A stretch of 64,000 nucleotides of DNA from Lineus longissimus (GCF_910592395.1 NC_088326.1:13211001-13275000), one strand, 5' to 3'; positions 35,101 to 48,072 are shown, numbered from the stretch's first letter. Notes: generated by a model from the sequence alone, not told the origin. Translations and numbers: made by a program.

Positions 35101-38100
35101 AGTGCTTCCACCACGCCAGATTTGAACCCAAACATCAAATACATCGAAATCACAATAGAACAAGCAGCAAAGATTCCTGGGATCACACCAGAAATGGTAG
35201 CCGATATGCGATTGCAGTCACAACAGGACAAGAAGTCGCCTCGGGTGCTTATTCCGTTTGATCGACTTAAAGATATCATGAACCAGCGCCGGGGGACGCA
35301 GATTGTACACGTTGATCTCACTGCGAAAACACAAGTGCCTCAGCCCTCGCCAAGCCGTACCCCGCAGGTCGGTCTCACCTCTCCACGCGCACAGGCCGTT
35401 CCGTTGGGGCGTGGGACTCCTAGGACTGCCTTCGCTAAATACGGTCCTAAACCGCAAACTGGTGCTCTTATTAAGACTGTGTCTGTCCTGCAAAAACCTA
35501 AGATCTCGATTGAAATGAAAAATCCATTGCCTCCAACAAGTCAGGTGCCTGATATTATGACCTTTTCTAGCAGTACAACTGGAGGAGTAAGGACTGTCAG
35601 CGTTCAACAGAAGTCTTTCCAGCCATCTGTGAGTGGGATAACTATTCAACAGGTATTGCCACAAGCTGTTGCGCAATCAACAGCATCTGTGGTGACATTT
35701 CAGACAAGGAACAAATCACAGAGCGTTCCAACTGTGACCAGTGCTCCCACAAGTGCAACACAACCCTCGGCTGCACCTCAGCTGATTTTCACGGACGTCG
35801 CGTGTAACCCTGGTGACCGTTTTATTCAGTGGAGGAACGAGGATGCTCTTTGTTGGCTAGATGTCGTATTATCACTCCTCGTGTTCAACAAGTCTATCCG
35901 ATCTCCGGTCGTAATGAATAAATTTGATTCTACAAATGTTATAAGGACGATATGTGCCGCGTATGATCAAGCTCTGAATATCATCAGGTCGCCCTCATGG
36001 GAAGAAGGGTCACCGGTGAAGGCTAGTGGCCAAGTTGGCTGTATCAAGGGGATGGTTGGTACTGGTGGGGGTGGGACGGAGGTCTCGACCCCTTCCAGTC
36101 TCGGCTCAGCAGAAGGTGGCGTACTTATGGAGAAGTTCTTCGACAGCATTGATACAGATAAGTCAAAATGTGATCAGACAAAGTCGCTATCTGAATCTGC
36201 TGCATCTGGCGAGGTCAGCAATTCGGCTACAGAAGCAGAAATTCCATCTAAAACACCAACTCCAACATCTTTGCCAATGGTAAGTATAAAGAGTGGAGCA
36301 TCAGAATCAAATAGTGACAGTCAGCAATCCCCTGTGTCATCAGTTGAGGGGATGAAGGATCTTCCTGCGAATGATAATCGGGAGATGGTGGAACATGTGA
36401 ACTCTGATCAAATGGAAACTGACGAGGAAGGGACTGCCACAACTCCTATAACTAATTGTGACGAAAAATTGACTCCGGTGGTTATCTGTGATAGTGATGA
36501 AATGGAGGCTGGTGACGGCACTGACACAGGGCAGACGCCTATTGACAAGTGTCGTCAGGTGTCGGGGCAAAGTGATACGAAATCGACAGGGTCTGTGCCA
36601 TCTGCTGAAATAGACACTGATGAGAGTTCGAGTGTGGTTAAACAACTTGAACAAGTGCATTTGGCTGAAGGTGAAGTTGTTGATGAAAACATTGGTGAGA
36701 ATTGTGACGCCATTGACAGTATCAGTGATAATCAATCGGAAACTTTACCGCATGCAAGTGATATCATTCCGCAATCGACAACTGAAATAGTGTCCAAGTC
36801 TGCTCAAGTTGTTACTCCATCGGGACAATCAAATGAAAGTTCTATCGCGGACGAAAACATTACGTCTGACGCTCCATCAACTTTGACACAAACAACATCA
36901 GATAAAGTATCGCAATCCATACCAACATCTACAAGTGAAAATTCCGTAACTGAAAGAACCATCGCTGCAGCCGTGCTGTCCGAGTCACATTCTGTCTCTG
37001 CTGCTTCCGCCTCACAAACTGAAACAAAACCTGCCAAAAAGCCAAGTGCACGCTTCTTTGTACCCGTAATGGCAAGCTCTGACCCAAACCAACAAGTCCG
37101 CCATATCAAGTTTTCCCGCCCGCTGAGCGTGGACATGAAGAAGATTCTGGCGCTGCCGCCGGAGGACCGCCAAGCGATGGTCAAAGACTTGACAAAGGAA
37201 GATAAGGATGAATTGATTCATTATTACATCCAGTACTTATTCCCAGGCCTCGAGATCGAGCAATACTTTGAGGCCCGTGACGTTATCAACGGGGCTCGTG
37301 ACGAGATGTGGACTTACCTGGAACCGAGGTTGAAATGCGAGAAGGGGAAGAACGATAGTCCGATGATCGCCCTCTATATGGTGTTATCGAGTATCAAGGC
37401 GCTGAAGGCCAACTTCCTCGTGAACGCCACCTGGATCTTGCAGTGTCAGATCTGCGGCAAGAAAAAGATTGAAAGGTGAGATTGTGTTTGGTAGTATGCG
37501 TAGATTGGTGCCAATCATCCGTCATTTGGCTGATGGGGAAATGGCACTTTTGATTATGGGATGTGTTCATCCCCTGGCAGTTAGTTAAGGTGTCAACAGC
37601 CATTTTCAGAATCCTCTTCAGTGGTTGGAAGTAATGGCAAATTAAGTGTTGTTTAAAGAATCTGTATGAGTTATTGGTAAAGCTGGACCCGGGCCATCAT
37701 CACCCTTGATTAACATCTCTCTCCTACTTTTCTACTTGCAGACAATCAAAGACCCTCATCACCTTCCCGAACGTTGGCCCCAACTGGACCATGCACAACG
37801 CTTACTTCATCCGAGCGTGTTACTTCTGTGGTGCTCCCAAACAGAAGCGCAACATGGTTGTAAAGGAGTAAGTATTTGACATATATTTGTAGATGTTAAA
37901 TGATGTTGTGGCCAGTCAAATTCGCTAGGAGGTGCAGTCAGTCATGTGCCTGTTCAGAGGTAGATTAACACCAAAAACCAACGATGCACGCACTTCTTGC
38001 AAAATCCATTCCTTTCAACATCACTTGCTGGCCCTGTTAATTGAAATTAACCCACACTTTATTTGCTCTTTTCAGCTTCCCACCATCTGTTGCACTCCAC

Positions 38101-41100
38101 TTCATGGAAGGCCTGCCCAGCGCTGACCTGGAGACCTACGACTTCACGCAGGGCAAGTTCACCTATCGAGTGACGGGTTGCATCCAGTACAGAAAGTTCC
38201 CCGACCACTTCATCACGTGGCTTCGAGACCCAAACAGTAAGTATATGATGGTGGTACAATTATTGGCTAAACCAGCCGGTGAGTTTCATCACAGAACTAC
38301 TAAAATGCAGAGTATTTGTAGACTTTTGGTGTACAATGTAAACATTTTGGGGGCATTGTACACCAAGTCCTAATGATTGTACTGCAGTAAAATTGATGAA
38401 TTGTCTTCAAAATCATTGGCATTGAATCTAATATCTTCATACCAATCTTTGCAGCCAACTCGTGGATGGAGTGCGATGACCTCAAGCTGCCTGTGTGCCA
38501 GTACACCAAGAACAAGCCAAGCATGCAGCCATCTGAAGTCCACATCGTCGTCTGGGAGAGACAAGAATTCTACCTCGCCGGGACTGATCCAGTGCAGACG
38601 GACATCGCTGACCCAGAAGCCGAAATCTCTATGGACTCCACTGCTTCCTCAAACGTATCTACCTCAAAGAGTTCGATGATTTCCTCAACGTCAGCCACGC
38701 TGCCTGCTGTTACATTCTCCGCTGTTACCTCGACACCATATTTTGCCTTGACACCGCCACCTCCAACATCCGTGCAAGCTGATTCGCAGACGTCAACGTC
38801 GGTGATGAAAACACCACCGAAAATCCAGTTACCGCAAGTTGTGCCGAGTTCTCCAGATGTTGCCATCATCGGTGTGTCTCCGTCGCCAGATGTGGCAATA
38901 ACGCAAGCAACCTCGCCCCCAGATCTTGTGACGACACACATTGAGACTGCAGCAAAACGTGTGATAGGTGCAACGTCAGGAGTACGCCGCAGATCAGCTG
39001 ACTCTTCACGGAGCGCACCGGCGGCCAAAGTTGCTCGCTTGGCAAACCCTCCTGCCGTGTCGTCAACTGTGCTACCAACTGGACAACAAACATTCCGACC
39101 GATCCAATCGACAAGCAGCTCTGCCTCTTCCTTGTCGGATTCAATCCTCTCAGACGTCAGGGACGCGATGACCACCTTGACAGCGCAGCAAAATCGCGAG
39201 TTATCGGAAATGATGCGCCAGATTCAGGAGATAGTCACCAAGTACAAACTGTGTCTAAAGCGAATTGCATTGTCCGGTGAATCCCCTGCGACGCGAACAT
39301 TAAAGTCTCAGCTTCAGAAGTCCTTGCTGAACATTATTACACGAATGCCTCCGAGCATCGGGAAGGGTTTATTTCGCTTTTATCAGCAGGAGGGAATTAT
39401 AGCAGAGAATTTGGTGCTGACGATAAGACATACTAGCCAGCCTCCAGGAACATCTAGTGCTGCTAGTCAACTGGTAGGACCAACTCCTGGCATGATTTCA
39501 CAACCTGCCAGTGCTGCTTTGGCCGGCATTCGACCTGTGATGGTGCCGTGTCAACCAGCAAGTACAGCACCACAGGTCCAGTCTCCAGTTCTTCGGGGGG
39601 AGTTAACAGGTACGACGCCTAGAGTTGAGAAATCATACCTGAAACTTGTACAGCCTCTACTTAAAATGTCGCCGGCCTTGGGCCAGAAAGGACGACAGAG
39701 GGGACAGTATGCTGGCTATGTGCCTCGCTCGCAACGGAATCCTGGTGCAGCGACAACCGCAGTGATCTCACCAGCTCAATCCTCGATGACTGCTGCTGCT
39801 GCTGCTGCTGCTGCTGCTAGGCCACAAACATCCACATGTCAACAGCCGTTAGCCGCAGCTCCAAGACCCCAAGCATTGTCCACCAACCAGCAACCGTTGG
39901 CACCGACAGCCAAGAGCAACGTTCGCCAAGGAATCCAGCAGCGCTTGGCTCAAAATATCAGATGGCCTGTTCAACGCATGATTACAACAGCAGGACAAGT
40001 GGTTGTGTTGGCAGATGGGCAAGGGACGAAAATCATCCAGCCGCAGGGACAGAGGATACTTGGCCCTGCTGCTCTGAACCGCAGGGAGGTAAGCGTTCCA
40101 AGTACGGGGGTTATAGCTCGTGTTGTAGCCTCACCTTCTACGGCCGTTCCGGCAAGACCACCTGGCGCTCCTGATGAGATCACCGTTGCTGATCTGCTGA
40201 GAGCAAGGAATCCTGTGAAGGTGACACTGAGTTCACCACTACCATCTTCAACTCCAGTTGGATCACTTCAGGCCACTCCTGCTTTGAGGACTTCTCTCCA
40301 TGACGCCCCCAGTAGTGATGCAACCACGGCTCAGACAATACCGGTATCCCAATCTTCTACAAAGACTGTCCAGTCTCTGACGTCGGTGATGACCCCTCTC
40401 GAGGCAAGCGTAGCAGAGACTCTGCAACTGATGGCGTCATCTTCCACCGGTGATGTGTCAACAGCATTCAGAGCTGCAGCATCCGCGGTAGTCAGCGAGG
40501 CGCTATCAAGTTCCTCATCTGCAAACATTAGAAATGTGGAGCAAGAGAATGTGGTAACGAGCATGCCATTTGATGCAGTTACTTCTCCACCAGATGTCAT
40601 CCAAGTACAGCCTCAGAATATCGAAATGGAAATGACTGCTGGTGCTACTTCAGATCCAGTGTCTTCAACCGCTCCTGAATCCAATGTAGCCAGTGCTACA
40701 GCTAGTGCTTCCCCTGTTCAATCTCCTGACATCAATGCAACACTGTCTGTTCCTGTCCAAGCTGTTCGGACTGAGGAAGTTTTGACAGCTAGTCCAGAAC
40801 CTGTTGTAAGCAAGATCATGCACGAACCTGCTCCTTTGCCTGTTGTGAGTAAGATGATACACGTACCAGTGGGATTGCCTGACGTGAGTTCCAGCTACAT
40901 TCCTGCGACACCCTTTATACCTGCTCCAAGCGTTGAACCGTACCCACAACCAGCATCAGCTGTTGGTCCAACTGAATCGACACGGATGCTTGTTTCTATG
41001 GATGACCCGGCTACAATTTCTGAAGTTGTTGTGCCAGCACCGATGGAAGTTTCTGCTGCACCTGTATCATGTGACACTGTATCATCAGCAGCACCTATTA

Positions 41101-42008
41101 CCAGCATTGAAACAGCACCAACACCTGTTGCTAAGAAACAGACCCGATCACCTTTCCCAAAAGTTGTTGCTCCTGCAGCAAAAGAACAACTGTCAGTTAC
41201 CTCTCCTACTGAGAGCCTTGGATTCGGCAAAAGGGTTCGCCGTAAACCTGCCAGGTTTTTAGACGATGACGAGAGCGACTCGAGCAGCATGAGTGGAAAG
41301 TCGCCATCCCGGTCTTCAACCGGAAGCAGTCCTAAACGTGCGAGGGGACACCGGCGTAAACAATCAGTTGAGCGATCTGTCTCTGCTGTCGTCTTGGAGG
41401 TTCAATCAGCGAGTGAAAGTTCTCCAGGGAGAGGCAGAGCACGGGGGAGGGGAAGTGTTGAGAGGTCTGTGTCCACTCCGCTACTTGATGTGCCGATCTT
41501 GCTTGGGGATGATGTGGCAGTTCATCAGAGGAGAGGTAGAGGGCGCACAAGTGGGAGAGGGCGGGGGCATGCAAGCTCGCCAGTGGCTATGGACATTCAT
41601 TCTCAACCACCGGTTTCCCTGCTGGCGCAAGCAAATGCACCAGTCCTTCCAACAGCTGTACAGTTTGTGTCGCAGCCTACTACTTCACTAACGATGCCCC
41701 TGCCTTCACCACAGAGTGCTGATCAGCAAACGGAACAGGGCCGTCCACGCAGGCAGCCAACCAGAAAATGTCTTGACGGTCTTACTCCACAGCAGTTGGA
41801 GTTGTTGAAGCAGCTCCAGACCAGCCAAGGGCCTGGGGAAATGGTGATAAATATGGACAACGTGCAGGTTGGGGCTGACGGGAGTTTGTTCATTGTACAG
41901 AGTGCGGACATGGCGGAGGCCACAACTGTCTCTGCACGGAGTCGATCTGATTCAAATGATTCATCACAGGATGTGACTGTTATCTCTGGTAGTGGTGATG
42001 CCAAGTAG
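32152..42008 (+). CDS. USPL1: USPL1-like SUMO isopeptidase, giant form (about 2708 aa)
   Basis: Exons: 32152-32274 (or 32291-32899), 33313-37475, 37742-37867, 38076-38236, 38455-42008; phases agree. USPL1 removes SUMO in the nucleus (Cajal bodies). The N-terminal zinc finger is C-x2-C-x22-C-x4-C; its fourth Cys opens exon 33313 (CTYP). The catalytic block starts RFIQWRNEDALCWLD, with nucleophile Cys at 35851 (residue 888). Later come a zinc ribbon (CQIC...CYFC), His at 38206 (1515) in DHFITW and Asp at 38475 (1532) in WMECDDL; these match human C236/H456/D472. The protein is over twice human length. Extra sequence includes Gln/Ser/Thr-rich regions, nine 18-aa repeats, an acidic insertion inside the catalytic domain, poly-Ala at 39790 and Arg/Gly-rich tracts near the C terminus. 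AATAAA lies at 43789. Confidence 0.93.
32291..32899 (+). CDS. Alternative USPL1 N-terminal exon with GKART repeats and second zinc finger
   Basis: It is open from ATG 32291 to donor AAG|GTAGGT (after 32899), phase 0 with exon 33313. It encodes 203 residues: about 45 without features, then three basic units of about 40-48 aa. Each unit carries (R/K)xGKART(S/R), near 32481, 32611 and 32751. The exon ends with CPICQQAG...INFDEAVVMCPEHK, a second copy of the finger in exon 32152-32274 (CTVCKKAG...INFDEAIILCENRE). The three GKART units use GCC, GCT and GCA for the same Ala, which suggests selection on protein. The TAA ending read-through of the first exon (32287-32289) is one base before this ATG. 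Expression and start are inferred. Confidence 0.7.
33928..34413 (+). repeat. Nine 18-residue (54-bp) coding repeats in USPL1
   Basis: Nine consecutive units of exactly 18 codons with consensus PQTVxQSGSTSVAQLxAQ. The two youngest-looking units (34306-34413) keep QSGSTS intact; the first two and the fourth are more diverged. Length is strictly kept while sequence drifts, so indels are not tolerated. It lies in the low-complexity N-terminal half, ahead of the catalytic Cys block. Confidence 0.85.
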
Positions 42009-44040
42009 AAAGTCTCTGTTAACCTGGTTCAAAAAATGGAATTCCAAGATGGGGGCCAAGCAATTAACCGAAATTTGAAGGTGAAAAATGTCTAGGCTCA
42101 GTTCAGATGTATATGGTTGATAAATATTGGGGTGATTCGAGGTCATCATGATGTTGTTGTGAAGTCATTTTGACCCCTCGGTGATGTCGCCTGACCTCGC
42201 TGGTTTAGTGGACCAAGGCGTAACAGGACTTCTATTTTTCTTGGGCCTGGTGACCGTGCTTTGGTCTGAAGCCCGCCTGAAAGTGCAACTTGCGATCGTG
42301 TATTAAATATTCACTTTGGGAATGACTATGATTGATGTGGTTGTACCAATATCCTTGACATGACTGCCAACCAATCAGTACTTTCAATATTCAGGTTTGG
42401 CGCGCCCGTTCGCAATTGAATTGCCATGATTTGGCGAGAGAGTAATAGTGTTGTGCGAAAATTGATCGAAGTCTATCAAAAATATCCACTTCCACACCAA
42501 ATGCACCAGGGAACGATCGTTTGTCAGTCAAACTTTATTATATTTGTGGGTGGCCGCGCTATCGCACGTGGTTGCTATCGGCTGCATTGTAGTTCTACCT
42601 GTTGCCGCCACAGTGATTTTGGTGGCGCTGCTGGTCGCCTTACGCAGACATTATCGGCTAGTTTCCCGCTCGCTTCGTTGCCATGGAGTCTCCGGTCATG
42701 GGTTCCTCAAATCGTTCGTTGATTGGCTAGTCTCAGTACTGGCGGGCTGCCATTCTCGCACATGTTACTGTGTGCTGGGTCGGCCCCAAGATGGACAAAC
42801 GATCGGAAATGGCTAGATCTGACTTCATGAAGGGTTGGCAGCCTAATGGTTGTAATAATAGGAATTATAAGTTTGTACATATTTGTAGTTTAATTACAAT
42901 TTATTATTTGCTAGTCTTGAAATTGCATTTTGGTAGTTGTACCAGTCTGGTTAACCCTTTGCTTCATGTAGATAAATAGCTATTACAATACCTTCCATAA
43001 TCACGAGGCAATAGAATTACACTTCTCTTTTGTTCTGGCTATTGTAAATAGGACAAAGCTGTCTACTTATATTGTAGAACATTTCCCAATGTCCACTCGA
43101 GCTCCACTCGGGGATGTTGCCTTGTGTGATTACAGTGTTGGTGCGGTGTGTCCAGGGGTTCCTGTACAACTAAGAACAACCCAAGTCAGTCTCATAGTAA
43201 CGCATTCATTTTCTTGTCTAGAAGGCTCCAGTTGTATATAATAATTGTACATGAATTTTGATGGAACGAATTTATGAAAACAATCATGATACATGCCAGA
43301 TTATGTGTTGTCCTGTTGAAAGTCAACTTCTGCTACCATGAGGTTTTTGTGCACACTGTAATGTACACACAGTGTGTGTATACCATGTATACAGCATGAA
43401 GTGTAGATTGGTTCCAGCCAGCGACAGTGGGAATCAGTATTGTGTCGTAATATTATTGGATGTTTTGTGACTAGACCAAGCATACAGGTTTCCAATTAGT
43501 TTGCTTGAGCATGTCAGATTTTCGTTGACATCTCAGGTATTCTCATAGGGCAGTATTGATTCAGCCTCAAAACAAACTGGTACCAAGCTACATGTATGTT
43601 CTTGTAAGGGATTGTATCTCGATGAAAGTGAGGGCAGGAATCGTACATTTATTTGCTTGGGTGTCTAAAATGATTGTAAATGGCAGATGTTGAATCGAGA
43701 TACAGTCTCATGTTGACAAGAGAGTTATTTCTGGATAACAGAAAATCAATAAGCCAATTTATTTTGTAGATTTTGTACCCGATACATCAATAAATCTGCA
43801 TGTACATTACTTGATGACTTTCTTCTTCTACTCTGGCTTCACTATGTCCATTTCCAAAAGGACCTCGGGGGTTCATCAACGAGGCCCTTCTGTCCTTGTG
43901 GCAACTAGCTGAGGAAGTATTCAGTCCAGCAGCAGCCAGCCAGCCAATTGGCTGTAATGGCCGTCGAGGATTGTGGTTACCCGAGAGTTTGATTGTTGTC
44001 CTCCGAAGTGACTTTGGTGACTTGGTTGGAACGATAGAAA
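42009..44040. other. USPL1 3'UTR and following spacer
   Basis: After stop TAG (42006-42008) there is about 1.8 kb with no recognisable gene, up to AATAAA at 43789-43794. A hydrophobic open frame at 42466-42816 lacks an ATG. From 43800 the sequence leads into the tandem array beginning near 44041. Confidence 0.55.
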
Positions 44041-44650
44041 TAGGATGTGACGAGGTCTTTATGTCAGGCCCTGGGTTACAGGCCTAAAAACCCTCTTCTG
44101 AGACGTCCTGTATAGCAAGGCAAATGGAGAGTGTATGTCTTAACTGGTGCCAAAAAGACAGGTTGTGACGGTGTCTTCATGTCTGGCCCTTGGTTCATAG
44201 CTCTATAGGACCTTTTCTGAGACATCCTGTACATACCAAGGGAGATGACAACATTATGTCTAGTGCAAGAGTGATAGGTTGTGACGATGTCTTCATGTCA
44301 GCGCCTTGGACCTCACAGATCCTTTCCTGAGACATCCTGTATAGCAAGGCAGATAGGGACAGTATATCTCGTGCAACTGGGATAGGTTGTGACGATGTCT
44401 CCATCTCAGGCCCTGGATTACATGTTTGTAACAGATAGATCCTTACTGTGACATCCTGTGTAGCGAGGCAGATTGAGACAATAATGTCAAGCTGGTTCAA
44501 GAGAGGTCCTACCGGTATGTCAGGCCCTTGGTTATAAGGTTCAACAGATCCTTTTCTGAGACATCCTGTGTAGCAAAGCAGATTGAGACAATAGGCCCAA
44601 AGGTTGTGACGATGTCTGTCCGACCCTTGGTTATAGGTGATTTCTGTGGA
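44041..44650. repeat. Tandem array, about 110-118 bp unit, 5-6 copies
   Basis: Units start near 44041, 44161, 44277, 44385, 44500 (partial) and 44603. Shared words are GGTTGTGACGATGTCTTCATG, TCAGGCCCTTGGTTA, TTTTCTGAGACATCCTGT and AGCAAGGCAGAT. Divergence between copies is moderate and unit length varies. It lies between the 3' ends of USPL1 and the THEG-like gene. Confidence 0.85.
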
Positions 44651-44747
44651 CATTTCCGATCAAGGAACATGGCAACAAATGATCATGTGATAAAAATGAC
44701 TGAATCCTTTATTACATCAATAAAGCAGGACAAAAGTTAACGCCACC

Positions 44748-44753
44748 TTTATT
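44748..44753 (-). terminator. Probable poly(A) signal of the THEG-like gene
   Basis: TTTATT on the plus strand is AATAAA on the minus strand, about 1.57 kb past the THEG-like stop at 46326. A second TTTATT at 44708 is equally possible. The stretch 44754-46325 is read as its 3'UTR; it is AT-rich and contains a MITE at 45866-45989. Confidence 0.45.
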
Positions 44754-45865
44754 AGTAAATAGACAGCACCCGAAGTAATAGGACGGACATTTCATAGCAA
44801 AAATAGAAAAGCACAACATTTCTCTCAAGCAAAGCAAATATCACAACTCAGCATTGGATAGAAATTGTCATCACATGATGGGCAAAAGATAAAACTGTCA
44901 AATTATACACCATAGAGCCATGCATATGATCAAGTATCATGTTTAAAGACGTTCACTCAAAAGATCTGAAGTGGATTAAGAGGCTTTGCATCTGAACAAT
45001 ACACTGATAATCCAAGATTCATCAGCAATCAGGCAAATTTATGACTAAGATGGAGAAGACTAAGGGTACGCTCCCTGTCAGAGTTCATCTACTAAATGCC
45101 TGCAGGACATCAAACTGTATGAAATCCCACACAGAAAGAAACAACATGTATCTACACGCATGTTAAAGCGACAAACAATATGTCCGCTCTCATGAAGTGC
45201 TACGCGAATAAGCAACTTGACTAGCAATAATGAGTGATCCTAGGTCACTGCCATCACCGATTCTCTTAGATATTGTTGTTGTAATGCAGGTTGCAGAGAC
45301 AGAAATTGCTTGTTTACCAGTGCTTTGACAACACTAAGATCGAGTATGTGAAAATATAAAACAAAACGTGGTGAAAAACACAAAATATACAAATATACAT
45401 GTATATACAAAGTGGTTCAGAAAACATTGGGACTTGCTAGGTATAAAACATACATTTTGATTAGGCTAGAAAACTGATAGGACTGATATCACACTAGTTG
45501 TTTGCACAAAAAATAAACAATTTTGATAATAAATGCTCATGAGACTTATTAAAGTGTACAACTAAGGAACATGAAATATGGTTAAATTCCAACACAGACT
45601 CAAATTAGAGAACTATAGCGCCATTAAGGTTGATACAAAAGAGTACACTCATACATGATTAAAACCACACATTACCAGCCACCAAAATTATAGGAAAATT
45701 GACTGATTTAGGAAGGAGTTATTCCTCATCAACAGTTTAAAATTGATATCACAGTAAGCTTCATTATAAATGATTAAAACATTAGAAAATTGACTGTAAT
45801 AATTTGTTAAACGTTTCAGTCAGTTAACATTGCAAAAAAACACCGCCACCATTCGTTCACAAATA

Positions 45866-45989
45866 CAGTAGAACCGGCCTTTTAAGGACACCCTCAGGAC
45901 TGACACCTGACCAATATTGGACCAAAAGTAGTGTCCCTGATAAAGGGGTGTCCTGCTAATAGAAGCGACCATTAAGGGAGGTTCTACTG
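45866..45989. mobile_element. pogo-like MITE in the THEG-like 3'UTR
   Basis: TA, then CAGTAGAACCGGCC, inner AAGGACACC and GTGTCCTGCTAATAG words, ending GGAGGTTCTACTG. 124 bp with both terminal inverted repeats. The right flank is AG rather than TA, so that side of the duplication has changed. Confidence 0.75.
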
Positions 45990-46325
45990 AGCTTCTTATC
46001 ACCGGAAATCATGTTACACATGTTAGATCAAAACAAGTATGCATACTTGGGTTGATTATCTTATCAAAAATGACTTAAATTATATTACTTTTTATAACTT
46101 TACTCGAGACAGTGAGACAATGAGACATGTGTCTACCTAAACCAGATCTGAACTTGTCATAAATAGCTTTCCAAACTACAAATCAAAATTTTACATTTTT
46201 GAGAACATGTTGACAAGAGCTGGCATAATAATGAAACATCTAGTAAAATAAAATCCAAATTTACCCTAACAAAATGATTGTATTTTTTCAGCTCTTGATA
46301 TTCTATAAGATTTCAGTAAAAAAAA

Positions 46326-48072
46326 TCAAACTTTCTTCTGTCGTATTTTACGAGGTATCGGAGCACAGAGTTCAGTAATCCTGGGGGTCGCCATGGCGTG
46401 TTTCGCTGCCATGGTAACCTTATACGGATCATAATCATCGTTGATCGTGCCACGACTCCTTGGTCGGGATAACTGTACGACCCGGAATGACGCGCTCGCC
46501 TTTTTTGCTGTATCCTGCACGTTCCACTGAACCGGACGCTGTCCTTGATAAAGTGAATGTGGCATTTTCGACATGGCAAGATTTTCCAAATAGGGTGTCG
46601 CGACAGCTTTTTTTGCTGCTCCTGAAACGCGATCCTCCCAGTCTGACCAGTCCCATTGTTTGGGGTCGATGATAGGCAGGAGGTGGTGCTTCTTGGGCTG
46701 AGCGAGTTGCTCGAGTCTAACTGATGCAGTAGCATTCAGGGCGCTATCGGGAACAATAGTGTAGACGTTCCTGAAATGAATGGTAGGTTTGATTATCATG
46801 TTGTTTTTTATACGAGGCATGAGCAATCAGTAAGTGGGCCACTTCAGTCAATAGACTGCCACACAAAGCCTGGGCTTAGCTAACTGATCTGAAAAGATCG
46901 TTGCTCACAAAAGGGGCACACAATTTCAGAGCTGGGAGGTCGTTCACTGACAAGAAGGGATCCCGAGAGCTTTGGACACCTTGTCACTTATTCCATTAGT
47001 TGCAACGATTGGAATGGAATCGTCCTGTGTTCACTCCACTCGTCTCTTACCTTTCATACTGATAGTGACTGTTTACGGGTCGGGCCATTGCCAATTGCTC
47101 CACCCTCGCCGAGGCTGTAGCAGACTGTGCTCCTTGTCCGACAGTCCATTGTGGCGATGGCTTGTCGCCTTGGTAACCGGAGTTACAAGCTTTGTAATTG
47201 GCCAACTGCTCTTGACGAGGAGTAAGGGCTGAAAGTTTAAAGTAAATGCTAGTATGAATTTTAGGTTCTGTAACACTTAACAGTAAACTATTATAGAATC
47301 TTATGGTCAATTATGTCGTATGACCATGCAGTCAACCCTCTCTAAATTGATACCAACCATAAATGTCTAATAAAGGCAAACACGATGAACACGTTCAAAT
47401 GAGGAGCAAGTAAGTCACCTTCTGAATACTGATCATCAGATCGCTCATGGACTACTGTTTGGCCACACCCGTTCAGGGCCCCTACTTACTGAAAGCAGTT
47501 GTACCGTCTGCTCCTGGAGTTGGGGGATGTTTGTCAATCCAATACACGGACCGCCTGGAATAAAGATCAATACTTTACTTCGACATTAAAATGACAATCA
47601 AGTCTGGTCTGCGCGGGGTGGGTTGGGGAGGAGGGGGGTAGGCCTACTATGATTAGATAGAGTAAGATACATGTAATGTATCTGCGCTGCCATGGCTTGT
47701 GTAGAAGTTTGAAATGTCCTACAACTTCCTACTCCTGTGGTCAGATATTATCAGACTACACTGCGCCAGACTGACTATGTATGATTATGATTGATACACG
47801 CTGTACATTGTGTACACACAGAGTGACAGACTAAAGCACATAAGTACACAATCAACACAAGCACGCAGTGCAAGTCAACTTTGAGATGTCAAACAAAGTC
47901 ACTCACCTGTCTGTAATAAAACCAGGGGGAAGAGGTTTCGGTCTGGCTAACTGTGCTACATGTTTAGACGATCCTGAAAATGAAGTAAAATACACCGTTC
48001 ACAGTTATGAAAACGAAAAAAAGTTAGTTTTTACGCACATTTTTTCGAACCAATCTTACCCGTGGCGGCCAT
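46326..48072 (-). CDS. THEG-repeat protein (testis-type microtubule protein family)
   Basis: Exons on the minus strand: 48072-48060, 47973-47907, 47554-47490, 47228-47051, 46770-46326; phases agree, about 255 aa. The protein is made of THEG-type repeats: SSKHVAQLARPKPLP, ATASARVEQLAMARPV, ATASVRLEQLAQPKKH, AVATPYLENLAMSKMP, ASASFRVVQLSRPR and AMATPRITELCAPIP. Each has a small-residue helix followed by (E/Q)LA(x)P. Between repeats lie Trp/Tyr motifs (VYWIDKHPP, WDWSDWEDRV) usual in this family. Mammalian THEG and THEGL (SPMAP2, SPMAP2L) are expressed in spermatids and linked to sperm microtubules; I cannot say which paralogue this is. Start ATGGCCGCC fits a Kozak context. A copy of the 230-bp module (48160-48383) lies about 90 bases upstream. 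It is divergent to MRNIP. Confidence 0.85.

Noticed and set aside
42466-42816. Hydrophobic open frame with a membrane-like segment after USPL1
   Set aside because: It has no ATG before the hydrophobic stretch. It lies in the likely USPL1 3'UTR and shows no family match.
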